This document shows positions 24,757-37,004 of a stretch of 64,000 nt of DNA, piece by piece. The stretch's first letter is position 1. Each line of letters opens with the position of its first letter. Position numbers and translations under genes: made by a program. The notes beneath the pieces are model-generated. The model ran no database searches, was not told where the DNA came from, and saw nothing but the letters and a program-made list of their open reading frames with translations. The stretch covers positions 12,786,479-12,850,478 of the forward strand of contig JACAXG010000013.1 of NCBI GenBank assembly GCA_018881555.1, in the 5' to 3' direction. The DNA comes from Amblyornis subalaris. Taxonomy: Eukaryota > Chordata > Aves > Passeriformes > Ptilonorhynchidae.

Positions 24757-27700
24757 CTGGGGGAAAGGAAAAGAATAAAGCTATAACACAACTTGAACAA
24801 TCCTGAGCAGAGATTGTCTGATGTCCAGGGATGGCCAATCTCCCTGCATAGAGACAGCCCAGTAGTTCAGCAGGAAGTGACAAAATCACTTGCTGAGGGT
24901 ACATGAGACTTCATTAAATTGGCTCCTCTGACCTACAGTGACCACACAGTTTCTGTCACTGGGATTTGAAAGGCTGGTATAAAAAGTACTGACGTACAAA
25001 CTCCACTTGGAGACAGACGAGGGATCAAATGGGCAGCTCCTGACCCAGAACCTCTTATTTCAAAGCAAGAAAGTGACACAAAAGTGAAGTTGCTCATTAG
25101 ACCATAACATTTTCACACGGACACATATTTTAGCCATAGTTAATGCTCTGCCAAAGAAGCTGATTGGACATCATTCTGGGAAAGAACAACAACCCACAAA
25201 CCCTCCCCTCAAAACCTCTGCAACTCTCCATAATAGGAACCAGCTTTAGGACTGCATGCAATTATAAAACATTCACTATTTATAAGAGAAGTACTAGCTC
25301 TATTGTGCTCACAAGAGATGATGTCTTTTCAGAAAAAAAATCCATCTCGTGTAAGCTCAGCTCAGCTGTTTCTAGGTATGGTGTATAACATGCCATGAAC
25401 CTCCCTGGATTTGTATAAATTTTAATAATTAATAGTTGTAGAATGTTCAAACCCAGATAGTTTATTTAAATACAATCCTACTCTGAGTTCTAAATTATTA
25501 GGTCACACTTCAGTACCCCAGGATTTGAGATCCAGCCAAAGACCACAGAAACCTTTGCCTTCCCCAGAATCCAACAGAAACCTACCCCACACCTTCCAAA
25601 GCCTTGCAGGAAAAGCAGAGGTCAGNTAGTCTCAACATGCAACCCCCCAAAAGCTACAGACCCAAAGTCCCCTGTGCAGCTCTCTCAGAAGAGCACATCT
25701 GCAGGGTTTCAAGGTTATACATATTTTCTGTGCCTATACACAGTACATACCATCACATAAGCAACAGGCTGTGTGAACAGTGGGGGAAAAGGATAATGTG
25801 GGAGGCACTGGTGGGCTGGCAATGTTCTGGCANTGTTTTCATGGAGCTGCAGATCCACCTGTCCTCGGAGAAACTCCGTTTTCAAAAATCCTTACATTTC
25901 TCTACACTCTAGTGGTTACAGAGAAACACTTGAAAACACAAACTGAGCAAACCACAAAGATCAAAATTCAGATGGCAAATGCAAATCAACCATCCATCAT
26001 TTGTCAGTTCTGTGATCTGGCAGGGGTGGCTGAGAGCAGAGTTTTGAGGATGACTCTGGTGCTGATGGGTGTGGTTTGTTAACTCCCCGAGGTGTTGCTG
26101 CTCCATCAGGTTATTCCTCTCACGTGTCCAGCTCCCTATAGCACAAGCTACATAGCTCTTGATATGGCTCTTCCTATTAGAAGTATAATGTGTATTTGCA
26201 AAAACTACTCAATTTTTTTTGTCTATTTCAAACATGGAACANGTCCTCTGTCTGCTTTTGGGAGCTGTCAAGTGTGAATGAGACAGTGAAGAATACAAGC
26301 CATGAGAGGGGGCACTGGCAGCACAAACCCCATCCTCACGTGCCATACACACCCTCCTGACTTCTCAGCGAGCTGGGTTTGGCAAGACCAGGGAAGTCTG
26401 GCATGGCAACCTGCAGTTTATTGTTCACAGCATCAGTTATAAGACAAGCAATTCCATCTGGAGCCAAGGAATCCCAGGAAGTCACCACTATTAAATGCTA
26501 CCAAGTCTTTTTACAGCCCTGGACAAATCCTGTGCAAATACAATGAACGCATCCAGCTCAGGAAGGGGGAGATGCCAAAGAAACTGAACACTGCAAATCC
26601 ATGGGAACCAGGGAAACAGATCATTCACTGGGCTCGAGCTTTGCCACGGTGCTTTATTGCTCCTCAAAAGCAACGGGAGACGTTCAGTTCTCAGAACTCT
26701 GAACATGGCTGTCACTGGGGACAGCTACCAGCACGTTTTGAGGTGGCAGAACTGGGGACAGCTATGTTTAGTGCAATCCCCAAATCCACAGCCCACCACC
26801 CCTCCCAAACACTAGCAGGCAAAGGGACTCCCTCGGCCTTTGGGCAGACCTGAACACAAACAGGTCAGACCCTGCTAAGATGCTTGGACAACTGCCAGTT
26901 TGTCATCTCGATATTCCCCATGTCCCTTGTGTGCTATGAGTCTTATGTGAAAATAAACATTAAAAAAAAATTAATTGGCTGGTGACAGTAATAGAGCTCA
27001 AATGAGCTAAAGCTGGAAATATTTTTGGAAGACCATTTAATAACTGAATGGAGTGCGGATAGATGCCTTCAACTATCCTTTCACTAAAAATGGTCAATAC
27101 ATACTTTTGAAGTTTCCATTTCTTCTTTTGTTTTGTTTTGAAGAAAAGGAAATAGGCTTTAAAAAAATATGAAGAGTTTCAAAACTCTCAAAGGAAATCA
27201 TAATTCTTCTTAAAGTATTCTTCTGAACAGTCTTGACAAGTGCTTAGAGATCCAGTAAAAATCTCCCCAAATGTCAAATATTATGACTCACTGTGTCATT
27301 CCGAAGACACCACTATCAAAATGTAGGAGAATTCTAGGCTAGGTACCAAACACAGCATCCAAAAAAATGATATTTTTCATGTAAAACTTGGAACATTTAA
27401 GGATCCTTCCTGTTATTTTTCCCATCTATCACTCATTAGGGAGCTCATTTGGGAATGCCTTGCAACTGGAGCAGCCTCATCTCAGGAAGAGAATACCTCT
27501 TGGTCATTATTTCAGGCTCCACCAGTGTTCAGTAGATGCTGCAGAAAGCATGCCAGGGAAATAAAACACTTTTTGAAAAGCAAAACCCAAGGCACCAGCT
27601 ACACAAAGTCTTTCTCATATTTTATTCACTCAGAAAATATCTGGGCCAAAAAATCTGCCCTCAGACCTGAGAGTGCAATGTTCATTGGTCGCTCTAATGC

Positions 27701-28467
27701 CAGTATCAGAGGAAAAATCTGAGCCTCGTTTTTTTGGAGTGACACAGGGCTGCTTCTCTGTGCAGCAATTAAAGGTCTAGTCCAAATTTCTCACTGGATA
27801 GTTATGTGAACCTAAAAACAAACCGGACATTCATCTTGGGCCAACTCCTAGCAGCACTGATTCTCTTTGTGGAGGATATTCGATCATGCTAAAACAAGAA
27901 AAAACTTCAGTGTAATGCCTTCCCAAGTGTAGAAAACCATCCAACCTCCCCATTTTTCTCTCTCCTACATATTCTCAAATCACAGCTCCAATCTGGGTAC
28001 ACACCAGTTTCTCAAGCGCTTCTATAAAATGGACAGGAAAACCACGGCTGCATTTCTCTTCTAATCAGTTAAACCATTTTTTTTTTATCCCATATAATGC
28101 TTTTTGTTCCATCAAGGCACACTTACTCTCTTTCATCAAAGCTGAAGAGAACAGGTAGCGTGCAATGACCCAGTGAAGGACAGGTGAAGACTACTGACAA
28201 GAGGAAAACCTCTCCTACCATCAGATTTTACTTCCCACAGCAGCTGGAGGATGAGGTCAGTAATGCTGTGTCCCTGGAAAGGAGATGTGGTGTGAAGAGG
28301 GCACCTGTGTGAAGACAGGCCCCCCTCAGCTGTGTGGGCACTGCTTTTCAGTGGCAACGTGCTGGCGGTTAGTCCTTGGTCAGGAGAAGGAGGCATTGCA
28401 CAGGTTAGAACCAAGTTACAATGACAGGTGGAACTCTAACAGGTGGATCTCCTTTTCCTCCTGACTC

Positions 28468-28512
28468 ATGGGGAAAAAAAAAAAAGGAAAAAAAAGGACA
28501 GAGAAAAAAAAA
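28468..28512. repeat. A-rich low-complexity tract
   Basis: A run of A interrupted by GG and short GA pieces (GGGGAAAAAAAAAAAAGG, AAAAAAAAGG, then GAGAAAAAAAAA). It is simple low-complexity intronic DNA. It could be a poly-A remnant of a retroelement, but no element body is recognisable beside it. Confidence 0.7.
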
Positions 28513-30444
28513 ATCCCCAAACAACAGCAAAGGTATTCTGCCCCTTTTAATCTCCCTCCCTTGTCCCCTTCACTGACATTGCTTGTTGTCTTAAAAAAAA
28601 NCACAGCAATTTTTTTTTTGCCTCATGCAACATTTTCCTGGTCTTATTTTTCAACAGAATCGTGAATTTCATGGGGCTTTCCACAGGGCTCACTGCTTAT
28701 GAAGAGCTGCCAAGAAACACGCTTAGGCTTTTCTGTAGCCTTCCCCACGTCTCAGAACGAAGCCAAAACAACAATAGGGCAATAAAGATGACTTTTATAC
28801 ACAGTTTAATAATCATCTATCTTTTTTCCATTCTGTGCTGTCATGAGAGCTATTTATTTCATGCCCCATTAGACTTTTAAAACCAGGATCCAAGTTACAC
28901 TATTCCTCCCTAATCAGTAAAAGAGAAACTGGATGCAGTAAAAGTATTTTACTTATTTATCTGTAAGTAAAAGTGCAGTTCTGAAAAGACAATCTAGAGC
29001 ACCCATTTGCAACCGATGAGTTCAATGATTTTTCTTCTGTTTCATACGTCAATTGGATGATACTTTGTTCTCTCATTCAGAGCATTCATGAAATAACTGA
29101 CAAAGCAACACAGAAAATATTCCCATCCTTAATGCTAGAGAAGCTTTAGTAAGGCCTGGAAGACCAGAAGTAAATATGCTGTCAAGAATCTCACAATATT
29201 ACTTGAGAGAAGGAANGTGCTTATGGTGAAGAAAGGATGGAGAAAGCCTGGCCTGTATCCACAGAGGAAATTTTTCCAGGCTGCACAGGGCGAGTGGTTA
29301 AATAGTGTGTTGCAACATTCTGAACTTTGCCAGGTAAGTCCGAATGGAACTCATCTCTTTACTGCTAATAAAAACCACTGTGCTGTTTTTCTCCTAAGAG
29401 ATTACTCATTTTATATCTAATAACTTCTATCGGAAGAAATGTTTTCTGTGTTTTGTTTTCCCCTTCTCTCTTTTCAGTCATTAAAAAGACGTCAGTGCCA
29501 ACCGGAAATTTCAGANCGCTGAACCTAAAAATGTTTGGGTGGAACAGACATAGGTGCTCCTCCAAGGAAGTAATTCAGTAAGGAATGTTGTTGATATTTG
29601 ATGAAAATGATTTGAGGCTCATCTAAGAAAATAAAAAAGTGAATTTTTTACTTCCAAACTGTTTCAACTTGCAATGAAGAAACGAGAAACTCTCTGAAAA
29701 TCCTTCAATAGCAAACGCTACTGCATTAACANACAAAAACATGAAAGAAATTACCTGAAATGGACTGTGGCAGAGTTCATTCTGCATGATTACTGAAGTT
29801 TGCTCTTCCTTGACAAACACTGCCCACAGCACTTAGTAGGCAGAGTTGCTTTATGCTTTTTATCCTGTGTTAATTGTTAAAAACTCCTGAGTTTTCACTT
29901 ATCAGGTTTTGACCTGTTAAGTGGGAACCAAGTTGAATTCCACATTGAGATTCCCACAGTGGCTTGTTTTGCAGAACCAAGGAGCAATTATCTCTAAACT
30001 TGAGGTTAAACAAAAGGATAATGGATAAAACCAGATCTGGGTATGGAAATAATGATGCTTTCACTATTTTGGAATCTCNGAGAAGGAATGCGTTCCATGC
30101 ACTGCCGAAGTATGAAAAACCATATTCAACATCCCAAATGCCACACAATCCAGCATGGGAGACATTTACTGAACCAGACAAGTTCCAGTGCCNCTACAAG
30201 GTGATGATCTGCCCAAAGTATTATCCCTCAGAAGCACTGTGCCTGGAAAAGATCCTGATTTTGCTGGACCTCCTGCATTATTGAGCTGTATTTCTTTGTA
30301 TGGATGTCTTCCAATTTGTCTGGAATCTGTGAGGGATCAATTCAGTTATTCAGTGAATCTAGTGTGCATCCAGTCACCCCTGAGATGCCAGATGTCTGAG
30401 ATGTCCTTCCAGGGCTGGCAGAGAGGACACTGGGCACGGTGTGG

Positions 30445-30840
30445 ACTCATGTCAGACTGAACAGGGGGTGGGGAATGGGGGCTGGGGTCTGTTAAAAANG
30501 CTTTGTCTCCACCACTCCTTCCTCCTCGCATTGTTCCCCTGTTCCAGAACAGGCTAACTCCCATGGGATACAATCTTTCATGAACTCCTCCAATGTGGGT
30601 CCTTCCCCCAGGCTGCAGTTCTTCAAGAACTGCTCCAGCATGGGTCCCATCCATGGCACAGCATTCTTCAGGAGCAGACTGATTTGCTTGTTTCCCACTG
30701 TTTCTTCACAGACTGGATATAATGAATCATACATCCCATTTGGGGATGATTTCACTCCACTCATCCTGAAGGACAGCAGTAGCTGACATTCCATTTTCTT
30801 ACAGACATACTGTGTCCTGACGAACAAAGAGAAATCCTCT
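30445..30840 (-). repeat. Avian interspersed repeat with 15-codon internal repeats
   Basis: The minus strand carries a 111-residue open frame (30492-30827) containing tandem 15-residue units: LEQFLKNCSLGEGPT, LEEFMKDCIPWE and a preceding related LLLKNAVPWMGPM. It is followed by GEQCEEEGVVETK. I recognise this theme (..EEFMKDC.PWE.., CEEEG..ETK) from many unrelated bird loci, so I treat it as a dispersed repeat rather than a host gene, perhaps with retroelement ancestry. I cannot name the family. The frame ends at a stop next to an N. Outer limits are approximate. Confidence 0.5.
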
Positions 30841-33800
30841 GGTATATCTTACTGCACAAACATGACACATTACGTTTTACAGATGGGAATCTGACCAGAG
30901 GAAATCCTGGAGCTGAGCACTCCAGCACAGCAGGACACCCATACTGAGGCTGAAGACAGGCTGCAGCACTGCCAGTTGCTGTGCTGTTTCCTCCTTCAGC
31001 CCCAGTACAACGAGATAAAGAGTCTCCAATCTGATAGCAATGACATGTGGTTCTCTCTTAATAAAACAGGGTTGGAAATGGGCTTAGGCTCTTGAACAAA
31101 GCCCAAACATTCCAGGTCTTCCAGCACTTCTCATTCCTAGTTACACAACTGGGAAATGTGGGTGCCTTTTCATGTTTTGCANAGAAAGCAAACACACTTC
31201 ACATTTGCCAACTAACTAAAACTGAGAAACTTCCATGTAAGGCAGAACTCTTTCAAATAAAAGGAAGAAAATACACCAAGCTCTGACCACAATTTTCTGT
31301 CTTGAGGAAATTATGGCTGAAGTTCCAAAATTTAAAAGAAGTTGATAGTTAANTACTTGTTTAAGCCTTCAGTGTTTATTAGGCAGTCCATATCCCTGTG
31401 GAACCACAAGGCTGCACCACGCTACCTCAAACCTCCTCGTTCCTCTAGCAAAAACTCACACGGGAAAAAAGCAGGTTCAGTGCCACGATCCACCTCAGCC
31501 CATCCAGGTGCCACTGGTGGCCAGCTCAGGGACAGAGGCACATTGGTGTCACATTGGTGTCACACCGGTGAGCGATGGGACAGCCCCAGCACGGAGAGAC
31601 AGCCGCAGCCACCACACAGCTGCTTTCCCTGGGGCTGTTTGGCTGGACTGGGTGCTTGGCTTTGGCCAGGCAGAGTCACCACAACAGGACGTGCCAGGAA
31701 AAGGACCCATAATCACTAACCGGGAATTGTGCTCTAAAAGCAGCATAGCTGCAAAAATCTCAGATACCATCTACCACAGGACACCACAAGGTCCCCTAAG
31801 GTAAAATAGATCTCAGCTTTTTCTTCCAAACACATCAAACCAGAAATAGTCCCTGGCTTTTTTTCTTATTATTATTTATTTTGAGAGAGATTTTTTCTTC
31901 AGTGATACAAACTGCTTGCAGCTTTTTCCCAGGGAAACAAACTATTTTAAAACACTTGCTCCTGCCCTCTCTCTCCCATGGGTTACTGTGTATTTTAGTA
32001 AAGATCCATTTTCAGCAGTAGAAGCCACTAATTATTATTTTCTAGATTTCAGAGCAAAGAGGTGCAGTTATTTAGTGAGGCTTTTTAGGATTCCTGGCAA
32101 ATAGGAATATATTTCCTGGAGGGTTTTTTTGTATATAACTGCTACATATTTCTGCTTCTGGCTAAAATCCGACAGGAGGAAGGAAAAGTCACAGCAAACA
32201 ACAAAACCAAATAAACCAGCAGGTAAAGCATAAAACCATTCAAAGCAGCCAGGGCATGTTTGGTGCAGCCCATTTGTGCCTCAGTATATGTTTGGACCCC
32301 TCTTCACATGGAAGCACAGAGGGCAGTGAGGCTGAGGACAGGATCTCTTTGGAGGGATGAGATTCAGTGTTTGAATCCAGGACTATGAGCAAAGCAGTGA
32401 TGGCTCTCAGGGAGGTCTTTGACAGTAGTGAATAGGAAAAAGGAATGGAAGGGAAAAGTTCTAGGAATTTTGTCCTACATTCCTAAACCACAAAGCTAGA
32501 GAGAAAACACCATGTTTGTAGCAATAGCTGCAAACAGGCCATGCTAAAGCTAAAAGGCAGAGATTAGAAAAACACAAAAAGGACAAGAACCAGGGTGGCT
32601 GATCTAACTCGTATCTTTCTCTTTTGATGTTCTCTCATACATCTCTATGTATGTTTCTTTTTGAAGGGCAGGAGAACCTACAAAACTGCAAGGAGGAGCT
32701 GTAAACCACCAAGGGTCCAAGCTGGTCACAAAGCAGCCCCAGTCTGCTCAGAGCTGGCTGGATTTTGGGTACATGATTATCCTGGAGGAATTACATGCTT
32801 ATAATTTAGCTTCAGGATTAAAATAACCAGTTGGGCAGAGGAAAAACAAGACATCAGCTGACAATAAAAGCCATCAGGACTCTGCTACACAGCATGAGCG
32901 TTGGTTTGGTTATTTAAATACAGGCAACAAATATTGAAAATACTGACTTTAAGAATGGTGAGGAAACCTGGTGATGCAGGTGGGGCTTGAATCTTTTTTA
33001 TGGCATTCAGCTGTTTGCCTCCACTCCTCTCAGTTTTGTCTTTTACTGCTTCAGAGAATCCATTTGTCATTCCACATTGTTTTAAAGTTAATAGATGGAA
33101 AAGAACTAGGAAGGAGGTTATTGAGTGAGCGTGGGTTGCTTTTTGGTGTGGGCTTTTTTCTTTTTTTAAATGAAAGTGAAATGGGGTTGGAGTGTGGGAA
33201 ATTCCTTCCTCAGCAGTCACCAAATTGGCCATTTTTCATGTACTTTGAGTAGGGGGAAAGACTGTCAAAGAATTTTAAAGAAAAACACTGCAAAATGTTA
33301 TTAATTGAAGAAAGATTTTTGGCCTTCATTTTTCCAACCAATGAAAGCAAAATTCATGCATCATAATTTGGGATATTGTTCCCTAAAAAGGCTGTAACAA
33401 GCAAAACCAGACAGCAGATAGAGCAGGAAAATACGAAGGTATGGCAAAAAACCAAAGCCTGGATACTGTGACTCTGTCAATAGTCAAAAATTTCAACACA
33501 TTCATTTTTAATTTGTATTTCATTTAGGAACATAAGATTTACTATCATGATTTAACCATTACTCAGCTAAGCCAAGGGGGATCCTAACTACTTCTTATAG
33601 AGCAACATACATACACGCTCTTGGATCTTCTTCCTCCTTGGATTCAGACTATTTTTTTGCATTACAACATGTATTTGCTCTGTACATGCAGTGTTTACTG
33701 AAATATCACTGCAGTCTTACCAGTATTATGGCATCCAAGGCCACAGGAGTGATGAGGGATTCAGACTCCCTGCCTGGCAGTGCTGCTGGAGCCTGCCTGC

Positions 33801-36263
33801 CTCAACAGAGGAGAAAAGCAGGAATCTGCAATAACTGAGCTGGGCACCTCCGACCAACAGGCTGCCTGTTCTGCAAACATCACAGACTGTCAGTGCAGAA
33901 ACAGCCCCAGTGCAAGACACACCACTCTGGAATTAATGTGGGGTTTAACTACAGCAACTGCTGAGAAATCCCACTGGTACCCAGAACTAACAACTCTTGC
34001 ACAATTACATTGGTAAAAATGGACAGGCTGGATTTGTTCAGTCACAAAGCCCACCCAGTGAACCTTTTAAAGAAGCTTCTATTTTCCATACAAGTGTTGG
34101 TGAGAAAAAATGGCAAAAAAAATCTTGCTCTGTCTGCCTACTACTCTTAACAACAGAACTAAAGATAATATTTGGCACAATGCAAAGAGATATCAGCTAC
34201 ATTTTCTGTCCTGCTAGATACACCCTGCCTGGGGATGTCTGTGCCCTTTTAGGCAGAGCTCCACACTGAGACCTCATTGTCCCCCAGATTACTAAACTGC
34301 TTCCCTGGACAGCACTCCTCCTAAACATTGTTTGTTCATCCAAATATAGATCAAATCCATACACTTGGCAATGCTGGAGCACACACACTTTGATAACATG
34401 ATGTTTAGCATAGTCAGCACCTAAGAGGAAAGCAGGTACCTCAGTGCACGATTTTGAGCACAGGAATAAGCATTCCTGACCCCTGGAGTGAACTGCTTTC
34501 TCTCTGAACTTTTGGCCTCTACTGTTCTGAGCATACACCACACAATACTGAAGTCATCTGCACCTGCTTTTGGTTTTAATAGATACTGCCATAGTAGTTT
34601 CAGATATTCCTTCAGAATGAAAAGGTTTATCTAAAGATGCCCTGGATGTCACAGGAGACTTCAGTCAAACTCTTTGGTCAGTAGATCCCTCTCTTTCCAG
34701 GTCAGGGACACAAACCACTTCCAAGTGTGTCTCNATGACTTGCCTTTGTGCTTCTGTGGCAGGCATTTCCCCCACTCCTGTTCAGTCAGTTGAGCAATTT
34801 CACACGATGCCCTGTTTCTCCTGTTTGGATTCAACTCTTAGAGGACTCTCAAAACCATATCTCAGGTTTGCTTGGCTTGGATGTACTTTTGTTTGGCCAA
34901 TGGCTTCAACTCTTCCAGCCATTTTATGCTGCTCCCTGACTTTCTCCTCTGAGGCCAGGGGCAGTTCTGAGGGATATTTCAGCCCAGCCAGTCCTCCCAG
35001 GTGACTGATCAGGTGTGATGAAATATCCCCCTCCAAAATGGACGTAAAGCAGGTTAAGCCAATTCTTGTATCACAGTTTGCTAAACTCTTCCTATTTTAA
35101 GCAACATGAACTATTGTAACCCTTCAGATTCTAATTTAAGCAAGAACCCTATTTTTGCAACGTTTTTGACTTATGATTAATATTCTATTTTCTGGAAGTA
35201 TTTTTGTCTTCTTTTTTTAAATTAATTTTGTTTCAATTGTAGTGAAACTTATTACCTGCACTGTGATAGCAAATGCTCATTGGGTGGTTGTGTATGCCCA
35301 CATGGCAAGACTGAGGTCTGGTATTTGACAAACTCCTGTTAATAGACATAGGCACAGCACAGACAACATTCAGGTGAAAGAAACCCCAAAAATCAACAAA
35401 GCAAAAACCACTGGATGTTGTTTAAAAATATTTCAAACCTGGTTCTAAAGCATCACATGAGTACCCTGGCCCTTATCCAGATGGCCATTGGAGAAGAAAT
35501 CCCACTCAAGTTCTTTCCTACCTTTACTGTCTGGAAAAAAAATAAAAATTCCGCAGTAATCCTGTGAAAAGGAAAGCGCATTTGCATATATGCTGGATTC
35601 AGTTCCTTACTGGATATGTCTTTTCTTGGCTGGGCAAATACATTTCCTGTTGTAAATGTAAAGATTCTGCCTCCTTGCATTGAGTTCTGTTAGAAACCAC
35701 CCAAGAGTGGCTGACATAGTGCACAAGTAAGCACAATGGGCTCAACATCCTACAAGCAAAACTCTTTACTCTGCTAAGCTGAAGTTTTTTAGGTTTTGGC
35801 AGAAATACCATTTTAGAGACCCAATAAATGTACATTCGAGTCATAAGGCTTTTCTCAGCTGAAGATTTACATGGGCCTCCTTTGTATCAGCCACAGAAGT
35901 ATTTTAAGAGTTTGGAAATTCTAGAAGCTTTCCTCCTGCCTTACTCAGCCACTCAAGCTTGATCCTCATCATTAAATCCCCTGACATGTAATATATTCCA
36001 GAGTACAAGAAGCCCCTCATTAGTTCTCCATGCTCAGAAAGTAATAAACCCATTTCAAAGGTTGGGAGCAGGAACTGTCGCAGGTGTTTCCTTACCCCTC
36101 CANGCCGAGCCAGGAAGGCTGGGCCAACGCCGTGTGAATGAGTCCGGAACGCTCCGGAATGGCTTGAGAAAAAGCATTTTTAGATTCCACTTAGGAGGGT
36201 CTCTGCTCTGGCAGAAGGTTCAGGAAGGAATCTTTCTGAAATGCAGGATGGGTGCTGGAGGTA

Positions 36264-36420
36264 CTAATCCCATTTCTAACTCCCTCAGCCACCTCTGTGA
36301 CCACGGGCTCAGCAGCTGACCCTGCTCCCTGCCATGGGGCACACTGAAGACAACACCTGAGCCTACAGCATCTTACTCAGCCTCTGCTTCCCATTTGTGA
36401 AATGGAGACCAGGAATTCCA
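36264..36420 (+). mobile_element. Old MIR-like SINE fragment
   Basis: AATCCCATTTCTAACTCCC and CCACCTCTGTGACCACGGGC resemble the MIR core. After an interruption of roughly 60 bp, TACTCAGCCTCTGCTTCCC and ATTTGTGAAATGGAGA resemble the MIR stretch CTCAGTTTCCCATCTGTAAAATGG. The parts are in correct order and orientation, but the copy is split and diverged. Confidence 0.45.
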
Positions 36421-36864
36421 ACAGCACACTGTCAGGCTCACTGTATTTAACACATCCAGACCTCTGAGATCCCAGGTGAAAGCTGTGCCCCCAAAGCCAA
36501 GATTTCCCAAGATTCAGAACATGTGTATGTCCGGCTCAGCTCCGTACTGGGAATATTTCTGAAGTATATTTAGAGAATGTGCATGCTGAAATACAGATTT
36601 CTCTGATCCCTTAAATATTGTTTTTTAATGTATTTTACAATGAGCCATCAGTAGTTTCACTCAGAGAAGTGGCCATGTTTGGGAGCACGTGTATTGCAAT
36701 ATTAGTAGAATTAACATTTTTCCAGGAAGAGATTCAGGTTGCTTTAAAATGGGGCTAGATTATCAGTTAATTATAGGCTCATGCACAAAGTAAACATGCA
36801 TTTGGACCCTTCCCTTCAGGCACTTCTCATGGATTCCTGTTCTTTGGTTGTGGCCCTTTCTTAC

Positions 36865-37004
36865 CTGTGTAATTAGGAGGGCAGAGACAGACATAGTTGT
36901 TGATGCCATCCACACATGTAGAGTTATTCTCGCAGTCATTATCTTCGCAGTCATCTGGGTTTATTTCACACCTCTCCCCCTCATACCCAAGAAGACAAGA
37001 ACAG
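36865..37004 (-). CDS. SLIT3: SLIT3 exon: end of EGF2 and calcium-binding EGF3
   Basis: This 140-nt exon (acceptor TTTCTCCAAAG, donor ACAG|GTAAGA) completes a Ser codon and then encodes 46 codons: [12 protein letters not shown] (end of EGF2), [18 protein letters not shown] and [16 protein letters not shown] (EGF3). The residues DD before the first cysteine, the VDG..N..Y segment and the cysteine spacing fit a calcium-binding EGF domain, with Ca2+ bound at the N-terminal end. NST and NYT are potential N-glycosylation sites. The final G plus GT of the next exon gives Gly. Codons here favour A/T third bases, unlike the EGF6/LamG exon at 16003. Confidence 0.96.

Larger units (their letters stand above)
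24757..36864 (-). other. SLIT3: SLIT3 intron between EGF3 and EGF4 exons
   Basis: This is about 12.1 kb of intron. It holds a MIR-like fragment at about 36264-36420, a bird interspersed repeat with 45-bp internal periodicity at about 30445-30840, and an A-rich low-complexity tract at 28468-28512. A moderately GC-rich stretch near 31400-31700 has overlapping short frames without a domain. No exon is recognisable. Confidence 0.85.

Noticed and set aside
30492..30827. Host protein gene of 111 residues
   Set aside because: Its 15-residue repeats and CEEEG..ETK segment are ones I associate with a dispersed bird repeat, and it ends at an N-adjacent stop. Annotated as a repeat instead.
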